Shown: piece by piece, positions 1 through 6,930 of the stretch
Layout of the letters: each line of letters opens with the position of its first letter
Position numbering within the stretch: the first letter of the stretch is position 1
Assembly (NCBI GenBank): GCA_034666985.1
Contig: JAXDKS010000022.1
Span: 186,001 to 250,000 of the forward strand
Origin: DATARR01 sp034666985
Lineage (GTDB): Bacteria; Acidobacteriota; Thermoanaerobaculia; Multivoradales; UBA5704
Direction of reading: 5' to 3'
DNA: 64,000 nucleotides
Translations under genes and position numbers: made by a program
The notes under the pieces: generated by a model
What the model saw: only the letters and a program-made list of their open reading frames with translations
Database searches by the model: none
What the model was told of the DNA's origin: nothing

Positions 1-11
1 CTGGCAATCTC

Positions 12-95
12 GGTGGCTTCGGTAACCGGGCGGTCTCGGGGAGGAGATCCTTGGCTTTGCGCCCCCGCCTTGCGGACGGGTTGGCTATTTGCGAA
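12..95 (-). ncRNA. Cyclic-di-GMP-I (GEMM) riboswitch, pointing out of the left edge
   Basis: Read on the minus strand, this stretch carries the conserved landmarks of the c-di-GMP-I riboswitch in the right order: a stem capped by a GCAA tetraloop (73-70), then CGCAAAGCC (61-53), then a second GC-rich arm, then GGTTACCGA (27-19). These match the P2 tetraloop, the ligand-binding GCAAAGCC core and the P3 tetraloop receptor side known for the family. Its target gene would lie left of position 1 and is not visible. It would control that gene in response to the second messenger c-di-GMP. Exact ends are approximate. Confidence 0.75.
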
Positions 96-271
96 GCATT
101 CCAGATCCTACTAGTGTTTCAGCCTTTTTTAAATCTTATACTTAGAATCGATTGAGTCGAAGAGCTCGCCGCCGACCAAGGCAAGGCGCGAGGCACGAGA
201 ATTGAAGGCAGGACACGCGGACGCGCCTTCGTCAGGAGCGACGGGGACGAGCGCGGCTATTTTGATCCCGC

Positions 272-277
272 TATAAT
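272..277 (+). promoter_or_regulatory. -10 box TATAAT
   Basis: A consensus -10 hexamer 56 bp upstream of the DUF362 start. There is no good -35 at normal spacing. The gene has a GGAG ribosome site just before its ATG, so this is a promoter with an ordinary leader. Confidence 0.5.
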
Positions 278-333
278 GTCAGTCCCGCGCCGCCGCGGCG
301 CGGCAATCCATCGATCGATCCGGAGTCCTATTC

Positions 334-1449
334 ATGGCCAAAGCCCGCGTTGCCGTCTTGAAGACCAAGCCCGAGACCGTCCTCGAGGACACCGGGCGCA
401 CCATGGAGCTGGCGGAGGTCAAGCGCTATCTCGCGCCGGGTGCCACCACGATCCTCAAGGACAACATCTCCTGGCACTTCCCGTTCCCGGGGGCCAACAC
501 CACCCCCTGGCAGCTCGAGGGCACCATCCAGAAGCTGCGGGCCGACGGGTACACGGACCAGGTGTGCGTGCAGAACAACACCGTCGTCACCGATCCCAAG
601 AAGGGCGAGCGGCTCAACCGCTACCTGCCGGTGCTGGACAAGTACGACATCCCGGTGCGGTACAACTGTTTCGCGGACGACCTCAAGTGGATCACCTACA
701 AGCCCAAGGGGAAGATGCTGGTGCTGCCGAAGATCTACCCCGAAGGAATCACCATCCCCGAGTTCTTCCTGGGCAAGAACATCGTCCACCTGCCGACGGT
801 GAAGTGCCACATCTACACCACCACCACCGGAGCCATGAAGAACGCCTTCGGCGGCCTGCTCAACACCCGCCGGCACTACACGCACTCGTACATCCACGAA
901 ACGCTGGTGGACCTGCTGACCATCCAGAAGGAGATCCACTCCGGGATCTTCGCCGTGAAGGACGGCACCACCTGCGGCAACGGTCCGGGGCCGCGGACGA
1001 TGATCCCCGTCGAGAAGGACTTCATGATGGCCTCGGGCGACCAGGTGGCGATCGACGCCGTGGCGGCGAAGATGATGGGCTTCGACCCGCTGTCGATCCC
1101 CTACATCCGGCTGGCCCACGACGCCGGCCTGGGCGTGGGCGATCCGCGGGACATCGAGGTGGTGGGCGAGGACGTTTCGAAGTGGAACTTCCACTTCTCG
1201 GTGGGGGACAACGCGGTCTCCCGCTTCGGCGACCTGGTGTGGTTCGGGCCGCTGAAGGGGATCCAGAAGCTGCTGTTCCGGACGCCGCTGGTCTACTTCT
1301 TCGTGTTCGGCTCGTACTTCTACCACGACTTTGCCTGGTATCCGACGGTGGGCAAGCGCCGCATCGACCACTACAAGAAGACCAGCCAGTGGATGCGCCT
1401 GTTCGAGCAGTACCCCGAGGCAATCCGGGAAGAAGAGAAGGCGGCCTGA
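334..1449 (+). CDS. DUF362 domain-containing protein
   Basis: 371 aa, start ATG preceded by CCGGAG. The protein matches the DUF362 family: a conserved block around residues 150-180 (PTVKCHIYTTTTGAMKN) followed by a GGLLNTRRHYTH segment and a late VAIDAVAAKMMGFDP block, all typical of the family. The 4Fe-4S ferredoxin cysteines found in some DUF362 proteins are absent. The biochemical role of the family is not settled. The next gene, a flippase-like membrane protein, begins within 4 bp of the stop, so the two are likely co-transcribed. Confidence 0.85.
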   Translation: MAKARVAVLKTKPETVLEDTGRTMELAEVKRYLAPGATTILKDNISWHFPFPGANTTPWQLEGTIQKLRADGYTDQVCVQNNTVVTDPKKGERLNRYLPVLDKYDIPVRYNCFADDLKWITYKPKGKMLVLPKIYPEGITIPEFFLGKNIVHLPTVKCHIYTTTTGAMKNAFGGLLNTRRHYTHSYIHETLVDLLTIQKEIHSGIFAVKDGTTCGNGPGPRTMIPVEKDFMMASGDQVAIDAVAAKMMGFDPLSIPYIRLAHDAGLGVGDPRDIEVVGEDVSKWNFHFSVGDNAVSRFGDLVWFGPLKGIQKLLFRTPLVYFFVFGSYFYHDFAWYPTVGKRRIDHYKKTSQWMRLFEQYPEAIREEEKAA

Positions 1450-2444
1450 GCACCGGCGAGGGAGAGAAGGAAGCGGAGGGGAGCGGCACGGGCCTGGAGC
1501 GGCTCGGCCGCCGGCTGCTGATCCCGCTGGGTCTGGGGGTGCTGGTCGTCGTCGGGCTCGCCCTTTCGGCGAATCCGGCCGAGCTGGCGCGGAGCCTGCG
1601 GGGGTTCGACGTCCGGCTGCTGATTCCCGTCCTCTCCCTGTCGCTCCTCAACTACGCCTTGCGCTTCATCCGTTGGGAGGTCTACCTCCGCCGGCTGGAG
1701 GTCCGCCTGCCGCGCGGCCGGAGTCTGGCCGTGTTCCTCGCCGGATTCCTCCTCTCGGTGACGCCGGGCAAGGCGGGGGAGCTCGGCAAGGCGTGGCTGG
1801 TGCGGGAGCTGGGAGGCGGACCGGCGCTGCGGGTGGTGCCGGCGGTGCTGGCCGAGCGGGTGACGGACCTGCTGGGCGTGCTGCTGCTGATCGCCCTCGG
1901 CTCGCTCCCCTTCCCCGGAGGACCCTGGATCGCGGCGGCCGGGATCGCCGGGGTGGGCGTCGCCGTGGCGGTGCTCACCTGGCGGAGCGTGGCGGCGCGG
2001 CTCTTCCGCATCCTGGCGAGGCTCCCCGTCCTGGGACCGCGGGTGCCGCGTCTGGAAGAGCTCTACGATCGGCTCCGGTCGCTCCTCTCCCCGGGATTGC
2101 TGCTCTTCGCGCTGGTCCTGTCGGTGACGGCCTGGGGAGCGGAGGGGGTGGGCTTCTTCCTGGTGGTGCGGCAGTACGCGCCGAAGGCAGGGCTTCTCCT
2201 CTCCATCTTCAACTACACGGGCTCGACCTTCCTGGGCGCCCTCTCCATGCTTCCCGGCGGTCTCGGAGCCGCCGAAGGAACCCTCGCCGCCCTCCTCCAC
2301 TCCCAGGGGCTGGACACGGCGGACGCCGGCTCGGTGACCCTGGTCACGCGGGGGGCCACGCTGTGGTTCGCGGTGTTTCTAGGGCTGCTGGCGGTACCTT
2401 TCCTGGCCCGGTGGCTGGCGGGGCGGCGAGGCGTCTCAACTTGA
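1446..2444 (+). CDS. Lysylphosphatidylglycerol synthase TM region / UPF0104 flippase-like membrane protein
   Basis: About 332 aa with roughly eight hydrophobic segments. It has the family's hallmarks: NYALRFIRWEVYLRRL near the N-terminus, SVTPGKAGELGKAWLV, ERVTDLLGVLLL, and a late SMLPGGLGAAEGTLAALL. These mark the MprF-type flippase domain (LPG_synthase_TM), an inner-membrane protein linked to lipid translocation. The start is uncertain: no ATG is available. CTG at 1446 would overlap the previous stop as CTGA, like the GTGA and ATGA couplings elsewhere in the window; GTG 1389 is the alternative. The coding assignment is firm, the substrate unknown. Confidence 0.8.
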   Translation: MSTGEGEKEAEGSGTGLERLGRRLLIPLGLGVLVVVGLALSANPAELARSLRGFDVRLLIPVLSLSLLNYALRFIRWEVYLRRLEVRLPRGRSLAVFLAGFLLSVTPGKAGELGKAWLVRELGGGPALRVVPAVLAERVTDLLGVLLLIALGSLPFPGGPWIAAAGIAGVGVAVAVLTWRSVAARLFRILARLPVLGPRVPRLEELYDRLRSLLSPGLLLFALVLSVTAWGAEGVGFFLVVRQYAPKAGLLLSIFNYTGSTFLGALSMLPGGLGAAEGTLAALLHSQGLDTADAGSVTLVTRGATLWFAVFLGLLAVPFLARWLAGRRGVST

Positions 2445-2498
2445 GGTGCCAAGTTGGTACCTCAAGAGGGGAACTTGCCGGCAAGGTACGCGACGATG

Positions 2499-2504
2499 TA
2501 GACT
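2499..2504 (+). promoter_or_regulatory. -10 box TAGACT
   Basis: TGTAGACT lies 26 bp before the antitoxin ATG and matches the GnTAGACT boxes seen before other genes in this window. Confidence 0.45.
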
Positions 2505-2530
2505 AAAGATCGTTGGAAAAGGGGACGGAG

Positions 2531-2812
2531 ATGACCAGGATCGTGCAGGCAAGATTCGACGGCGAGGCGTTCTACCCGGAGGAGCCTCTGCCGATCCCTC
2601 CGGATACGACGGTGCTCCTCATCGTGAAGACGCCGGAAATCGTCGAGGCGGTCGGAGTCCCGCTGGAGGACGCGCCACCTTCTCCTCCCCGCCCGGGTGA
2701 GCCCTACTCCTTCCTGACGTACGCGGCATCCTTACGCTTGGAAGGTCCGGAAGACTGGTCGGAGAATCTTGACGAGTATCTCTATAGGGGCAAGAAGCTC
2801 CCCGATGTCTAG
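2531..2812 (+). CDS. Putative antitoxin of a toxin-antitoxin pair
   Basis: 93 aa. ATG 2531 has a purine-rich GGGGACGGAG before it; a TTG at 2513 is an in-frame alternative. The first 35 residues (VQARFDGEAFYPEEPLPIPP then TTVLLIV) resemble the DUF104/AF2212-like antitoxins, whose N-terminus has the form 'v-a-y-e-g-v-f-P-l-p-l-p-e-g-v-v'. The C-terminal half is a flexible Pro-rich tail that would neutralise the toxin. The stop overlaps the start of the PIN-domain gene by 8 bp, the usual layout for VapBC-type modules. Confidence 0.65.
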   Translation: MTRIVQARFDGEAFYPEEPLPIPPDTTVLLIVKTPEIVEAVGVPLEDAPPSPPRPGEPYSFLTYAASLRLEGPEDWSENLDEYLYRGKKLPDV

Positions 2813-3221
2813 GATCTTCCTGGACACCTCCTATGTAGTTGCTCTTGTCACTCCAAGGGACCGTCATCATTCCAAGGCGGTAGAGCTGGCGGAGCGTCTC
2901 AAGCGTCAGGGATTCAGGATGGTGACGACCCGTGCCATCCTCCTCGAGATCGGGAACTCCCTAGCCAGGAAACGCCTTCGACCCAGTGGGGCCGCTATGC
3001 TGGAGCTCCTCGAGCACGATCCGCAGGTGGAGATCATCCCGCTTTCCGAGGAACTCTGCCAGAGAGGCTTCGAGCTGTTCCGTCGGCGGATCGACAAGGA
3101 GTGGGGATTGATCGACTGCGTATCTTTCGTGGTCATGGGAGACCGGAGACTCCAGGACTCCCTCACCACTGATCAGCACTTCGAGCAAGCCGGTTTCCGA
3201 GCCCTTCTCCGGGCCGCCTGA
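2805..3221 (+). CDS. PIN-domain protein, VapC-type toxin ribonuclease
   Basis: 138 aa. ATG 2805 lies inside the antitoxin's last codons. The acidic residues of the PIN nuclease site are visible: Asp in FLDTSYVVAL near the N-terminus, Glu in ILLEIGN, Asp in GLIDCVSFVVM, and Asp in SLTTDQHFEQAGF near the C-terminus. PIN toxins cleave tRNA or other structured RNA with Mg2+; the specific target cannot be read here. Coupled with the preceding antitoxin gene. Confidence 0.85.
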   Translation: MSRIFLDTSYVVALVTPRDRHHSKAVELAERLKRQGFRMVTTRAILLEIGNSLARKRLRPSGAAMLELLEHDPQVEIIPLSEELCQRGFELFRRRIDKEWGLIDCVSFVVMGDRRLQDSLTTDQHFEQAGFRALLRAA

Positions 3222-3270
3222 CGAAACGAAGCCGTTGAGATCACAGACTGTGATCTCAAACGTCTCCCGC

Positions 3271-3906
3271 CTATGCCACCTTCTGCCCGCACTCGGGGCA
3301 GAACCGGGGGCTGCCCTCGATCTGGGCGCCGCAGCCGCCGCAGCTCTTCTTCACGGCGGTGGGGGTGCCGCACTCGGGGCAGAACTTGGCTCCGCCGGCG
3401 AGCTTGGCGCTGCAGGCCTTGCAGGTGGTGCCGGTGACCTGACCCAAGTCCCGGCCCTTCATCCAGTCCACCTGCTGGGCCTTGTCGAAGGCCTGCTGCT
3501 TGGCGGCCTCGGCCTGGGCGGAAGCGATCTCCTCGTCCATGTCGGGAGCGCAGTATTCGCAGAGCCCGGCTCTCTCATTGAAGCAGACCGGCCCGCAGAC
3601 CCAGCGGCCGCAGCGCGTGCACTGCTTGAACAGAGGACGGATCTCCGCCACCGCGTTTCTCAGGGCGGCGTCGTGGGCGGGGCCGCCGACGGCACGCTGG
3701 ATCTCGTAGGCGGTGTCGGAGACGCGGCCGAAGAGCCCTCCGAAGAGGTTGCCGGCCACCGAGGCCGCCGAAGCGGCCAGACCCAGCTTCGAGCTCTGGA
3801 AGGTCGACATGTAGCCGTTGCCGCACTTCTCGCAATAGAACTTGAACTGATAACCGCGGTCGGTCGAAAGGTCTTCGTAATTCCCTGTGAATTCAACAGT
3901 CGCCAT
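3271..3906 (-). CDS. Multi-zinc-ribbon protein
   Basis: 211 aa. It contains several CxxC zinc ribbons: CEKC near residue 26, a CTRC...CGPVC...CEYC cluster in the middle, and two C-terminal double ribbons (CKAC...CPEC and CGGC...CPEC). A glycine/alanine-rich segment (AASVAGNLFGGLFGR) after the first ribbon could insert in or pack against membranes. I recognise it as a widespread conserved family of unknown function. It is 62 bp downstream of, and co-oriented with, the SIR2-like gene, so they likely form one transcription unit. Confidence 0.75.
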   Translation of the reverse strand: MATVEFTGNYEDLSTDRGYQFKFYCEKCGNGYMSTFQSSKLGLAASAASVAGNLFGGLFGRVSDTAYEIQRAVGGPAHDAALRNAVAEIRPLFKQCTRCGRWVCGPVCFNERAGLCEYCAPDMDEEIASAQAEAAKQQAFDKAQQVDWMKGRDLGQVTGTTCKACSAKLAGGAKFCPECGTPTAVKKSCGGCGAQIEGSPRFCPECGQKVA

Positions 3907-3968
3907 GGCTCGCGTGCTCCAGGATGGAAGGTAAGTCCCGGAATGGTAGCACGGCCTCATCCGAGGGG

Positions 3969-5075
3969 TCAGCCGGCGGAGATCTGCTCCAGCAGGGGCG
4001 GGATGTCGTCGTAGCTCTCGAGCCAGATCGTCTTGACGCCCATGGACTCGAAGAGGTTCCGGTCGTAGGTGTCCGCCTGCTGGAGGACGGCGCGGACGGC
4101 CTCCTCCAGGGGCGGCATCTCCTCCGGGGGCCGGAGGCCCAGCTCCTTGCGGAACCGCCGCGCCCGGTTGCGGATGTCCCGCAGGACGTCGCGGACCTCG
4201 CCCTGGCTGACGGTGTGCCGGTGCTGGAGCTGCCAGTGGGCGGGGATGTCGCCGTGGACGTAGCTCGCGTCCAGCAGCCGCCGCAGGTTGGGGTCGAGCA
4301 TGGAGAGGCCGACGAACAGCACCGTGCTGTGCCGCAGGTAGCCGACAATGGAGGTCAGGGCCCAGTGGAAGACCGAGGTGGTGAGGCCATGATAGTCGTC
4401 CTCGGTGAAGACGATCTCGCAGTCCCGGGGATCCCCCTCGCGCGGCAGGTAGCCGTGGGGATGGAGGATGGGCAGGCCCTTCTCGCGGCTGCGCCGGGCG
4501 TTCCACACCGACTGGAAGTCGACGCTCCCCGCGAGCTTGCGCTCCAGCAGGTCGTCGTAGTTGAAGGAGATGACGGCCGCCACACCCTCGCCCTCGTCCG
4601 ACCGCTTGATCAGGTCGGCCACGCCGGTGAGGGTCGTGGGCTCCCGGGGGACCGGAGGGTTCTCCGGGTAGAGATGCTGGCGGACCTTCTCCAGGAAGAG
4701 GTCGCGGCCGTCGGAGCCCTTGCCGGAGCGGCGGCGGGCATTGCGGCGGATCTCGTTCTTCACTACCCGGGCCAGGATGATGGGGTCGTAGTCGTAGTAG
4801 TCCACCAGCCAGGCGGCGAGGGCGCGCCGGGAGGGGAGGTCGATCGGCTCCAGCCGGCGGGCGACGTCGGTCTGGTCGAAGAGGATCTCCAGGACGAGGT
4901 CCTTCCAGGTGGGGATGCCATAGGGACGGGACACCCCGGCGCCCAGGAACAGCACGAGGCTCTTCTCCCGCCAGGCGTGCCGCAGGCCGTCGAGATCGCT
5001 GCGATTGACCTCGCTGCGGCCGATCTGCCGCTTCTCGGGTCTGCGCCGCTTGGGTGAGTCCTTGGGCTCTGCCAT
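3969..5075 (-). CDS. SIR2-like domain protein
   Basis: 368 aa; ATG 5075 is preceded by GGAAGGGAGA. SIR2-like landmarks are clear: LVLFLGAGVSRPYGIPTW (NAD-binding glycine loop), AVISFNYDDLLE, HPHGYLP (candidate catalytic His), IVFTEDDYHGL and TVLFVGLSMLDPNLRRLL. This is the SIR2_2 type found in bacterial defence NADases (ThsA, DSR, SIR2-HerA) rather than classical CobB deacetylases. It stands alone: no HerA, TIR or Argonaute gene is nearby, only the zinc-ribbon gene downstream. NAD hydrolysis or defence is inference. Confidence 0.8.
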   Translation of the reverse strand: MAEPKDSPKRRRPEKRQIGRSEVNRSDLDGLRHAWREKSLVLFLGAGVSRPYGIPTWKDLVLEILFDQTDVARRLEPIDLPSRRALAAWLVDYYDYDPIILARVVKNEIRRNARRRSGKGSDGRDLFLEKVRQHLYPENPPVPREPTTLTGVADLIKRSDEGEGVAAVISFNYDDLLERKLAGSVDFQSVWNARRSREKGLPILHPHGYLPREGDPRDCEIVFTEDDYHGLTTSVFHWALTSIVGYLRHSTVLFVGLSMLDPNLRRLLDASYVHGDIPAHWQLQHRHTVSQGEVRDVLRDIRNRARRFRKELGLRPPEEMPPLEEAVRAVLQQADTYDRNLFESMGVKTIWLESYDDIPPLLEQISAG

Positions 5076-5136
5076 GGGGTCTCCCTTCCAGGTCTTCTCC
5101 AGAGGCTGCGCGATCTGTGCCAGAGTAGCTCTCTCC

Positions 5137-6930
5137 ATGGAACCGCAGCGGCCCTCCCGCCGAACCGTCCTTGCCCTCGGCGCCATCCTGGCGCTGGCGC
5201 TCGCCTTGCGGCTCGCGCACTGGTGGGCGGTGCGGGACCAGCCGTTCTTCGCCTGGCTGGTCATGGACAGCCAGGAGTACGACCGCTGGGCCCGGGAGAT
5301 CGGGGCGGGAGACTGGCTCGGCTCCCAGGTCTTCTTCCAGGCACCCCTCTATCCCTATCTCCTGGCCATCCTTTATGCCCTCTGCGGGCGGAGCCTCGAC
5401 GCGGTCTACCTCGTCCAGATCGGTCTGGCCGTGGCCGGATGCTACGCCCTCTATCGGGCCGGACGCGAGATAGGGGGCGAGGGGGCAGGTCTCGGGGCGG
5501 CCCTGCTGGCGGCGGTCTACGGCCCGTTCCTCTTCTATGACGCGCAGCTCCTGAAGGAGTCGCCCGCCGTGGCCGTGACCTGTTTTCTTCTCTGGGCCCT
5601 GGCCGCGGCGCGGGGTCACCCGGGAGCGGGTCGCTGGCTGGCGGCCGGAGCGCTGCTGGGAGTCCTGGCCCTGCTGCGAGAGAACGCGCTGCTCCTCGTC
5701 CCCTTCCTGCTGCCCCTGGCCTGGAGCGGATGGAGAGCTTTCCTGCGAAGGAGCGGAGCCCTGCTCGGGGGGCTCGTCCTCGCCCTCCTGCCGGTCGCGC
5801 TGCGCAATGGGGTTGTCGGGGGCGACTTCCTTCCCACCACCTCCCAGGGGGGCGTGAACTTCTACATCGGCAACAACCCGCAGGCGGACGGCACCTATCA
5901 GCCCATCGTCCCCGGCAAGCAGATCCCGGCCCTGGAGCGGCGGGAGCCGGTGCGGATCGCCGAGCAGGCCACGGGCCGGCGGCTCTCTCCCGGCGAGGTC
6001 TCCCGCTACTGGCTGGGCCGGGCCCTGGCCTGGGCGCGGCAAGAGCCGGGGGCTTTCCTCCGCCTCCAGATCCACAAGCTCGGCATGTTCTGGAGCTGGT
6101 ACGAGTGGCCGGACGCGGTGGACTACTACTACGTGAAGACCCTGTCGCCCGTCCTCCGGCTGCCGCTGCTGGAATTCGGCGGCGCCGTCCTCCTCGCCCT
6201 GGCGGGGCTCGTCCTCGCCCGCCGGCGGCTCGGCCCCTTCGCGCCGGCCCTGCTGTTCATCCTCGGATGGATGCTGTCGACGGTCCTCTTCTTCCTCTTC
6301 TCCCGCTACCGGCTGCCGGTGGTGCCAGCCCTCCTGATCCTCGGGGGAGTCACCCTCACTGCTCTGGCAGAGGCCTGGCGGACGGGCAGCCGCCGGCGGG
6401 CGGCGGGCCTCGCGGGGATCGCCCTTACGGCGCTCCTCCTGCCCCGAGCCGTGGGCTTCGAGCCGCGGATGGACCTCGTGCACTACAACCTGGGACGCCT
6501 CTACGACGAGCAGGGACGGAGCGAGGAGGCCCGGGAGCACTACAAGGCGGCGTTCATCCTGAATCCGAAGGACTTCCTGGCCAGCCTCAACCTCGGCAAT
6601 CACGCCGCGCGCCGGGGGGACTGGGCCACGGCCCTCCGCTTCTACCAGCGCGCGGCCGCCCTCGAGCCCCGGTCGGACGACGCCGAGAGCAATCAAGGGG
6701 GCGTCTACCTGTCGATGGGCGATCTCGGGCAGGCCGAGGCGCACCTCGGCCGCGCCCTCGCCCTCAATCCCCAGAACCTGCCGGCGCTCCAGAACGCGGC
6801 GCTGCTCGCGGCGCGCCAGGGGAATCTCGCGAAGGCGAGGGAGCTCAACCGGCGGCTGCTGGAGCAGGACCCGGGCAATCCGGCCGGGCTGCGATTGCAG
6901 GCGCGGCTACGGGCGCGGCTGGGTGGATGA
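5137..6930 (+). CDS. GT39-type membrane glycosyltransferase fused to C-terminal TPRs
   Basis: 597 aa. ATG 5137 chosen; the longer upstream frame runs antisense into the SIR2 gene. The first ~435 residues carry about ten membrane spans with the GT-C signature: an acidic pair in the first loop (MDSQEYDRWARE), APLYPYLLAILYAL, and LLKESPAVAVTCFLLW. This fits the PMT_2/ArnT superfamily, which uses polyprenyl-phosphate sugars. From about residue 450 there are three to four tetratricopeptide repeats (HYNLGRLYDEQGRSEEA, LNLGNHAARRGDW, QGGVYLSMGDLGQAEAHL), presumably on the far side of the membrane. The last 24 bp overlap the convergent gene. Confidence 0.8.
   Translation: MEPQRPSRRTVLALGAILALALALRLAHWWAVRDQPFFAWLVMDSQEYDRWAREIGAGDWLGSQVFFQAPLYPYLLAILYALCGRSLDAVYLVQIGLAVAGCYALYRAGREIGGEGAGLGAALLAAVYGPFLFYDAQLLKESPAVAVTCFLLWALAAARGHPGAGRWLAAGALLGVLALLRENALLLVPFLLPLAWSGWRAFLRRSGALLGGLVLALLPVALRNGVVGGDFLPTTSQGGVNFYIGNNPQADGTYQPIVPGKQIPALERREPVRIAEQATGRRLSPGEVSRYWLGRALAWARQEPGAFLRLQIHKLGMFWSWYEWPDAVDYYYVKTLSPVLRLPLLEFGGAVLLALAGLVLARRRLGPFAPALLFILGWMLSTVLFFLFSRYRLPVVPALLILGGVTLTALAEAWRTGSRRRAAGLAGIALTALLLPRAVGFEPRMDLVHYNLGRLYDEQGRSEEAREHYKAAFILNPKDFLASLNLGNHAARRGDWATALRFYQRAAALEPRSDDAESNQGGVYLSMGDLGQAEAHLGRALALNPQNLPALQNAALLAARQGNLAKARELNRRLLEQDPGNPAGLRLQARLRARLGG

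Noticed and set aside
3907..6744. Very long minus-strand open frame continuous with the zinc-ribbon gene
   Set aside because: The part beyond 3906 is antisense or out of frame to well-supported SIR2 and glycosyltransferase genes and has Arg/Pro/Gly-rich, low-complexity translation typical of high-GC shadow frames.
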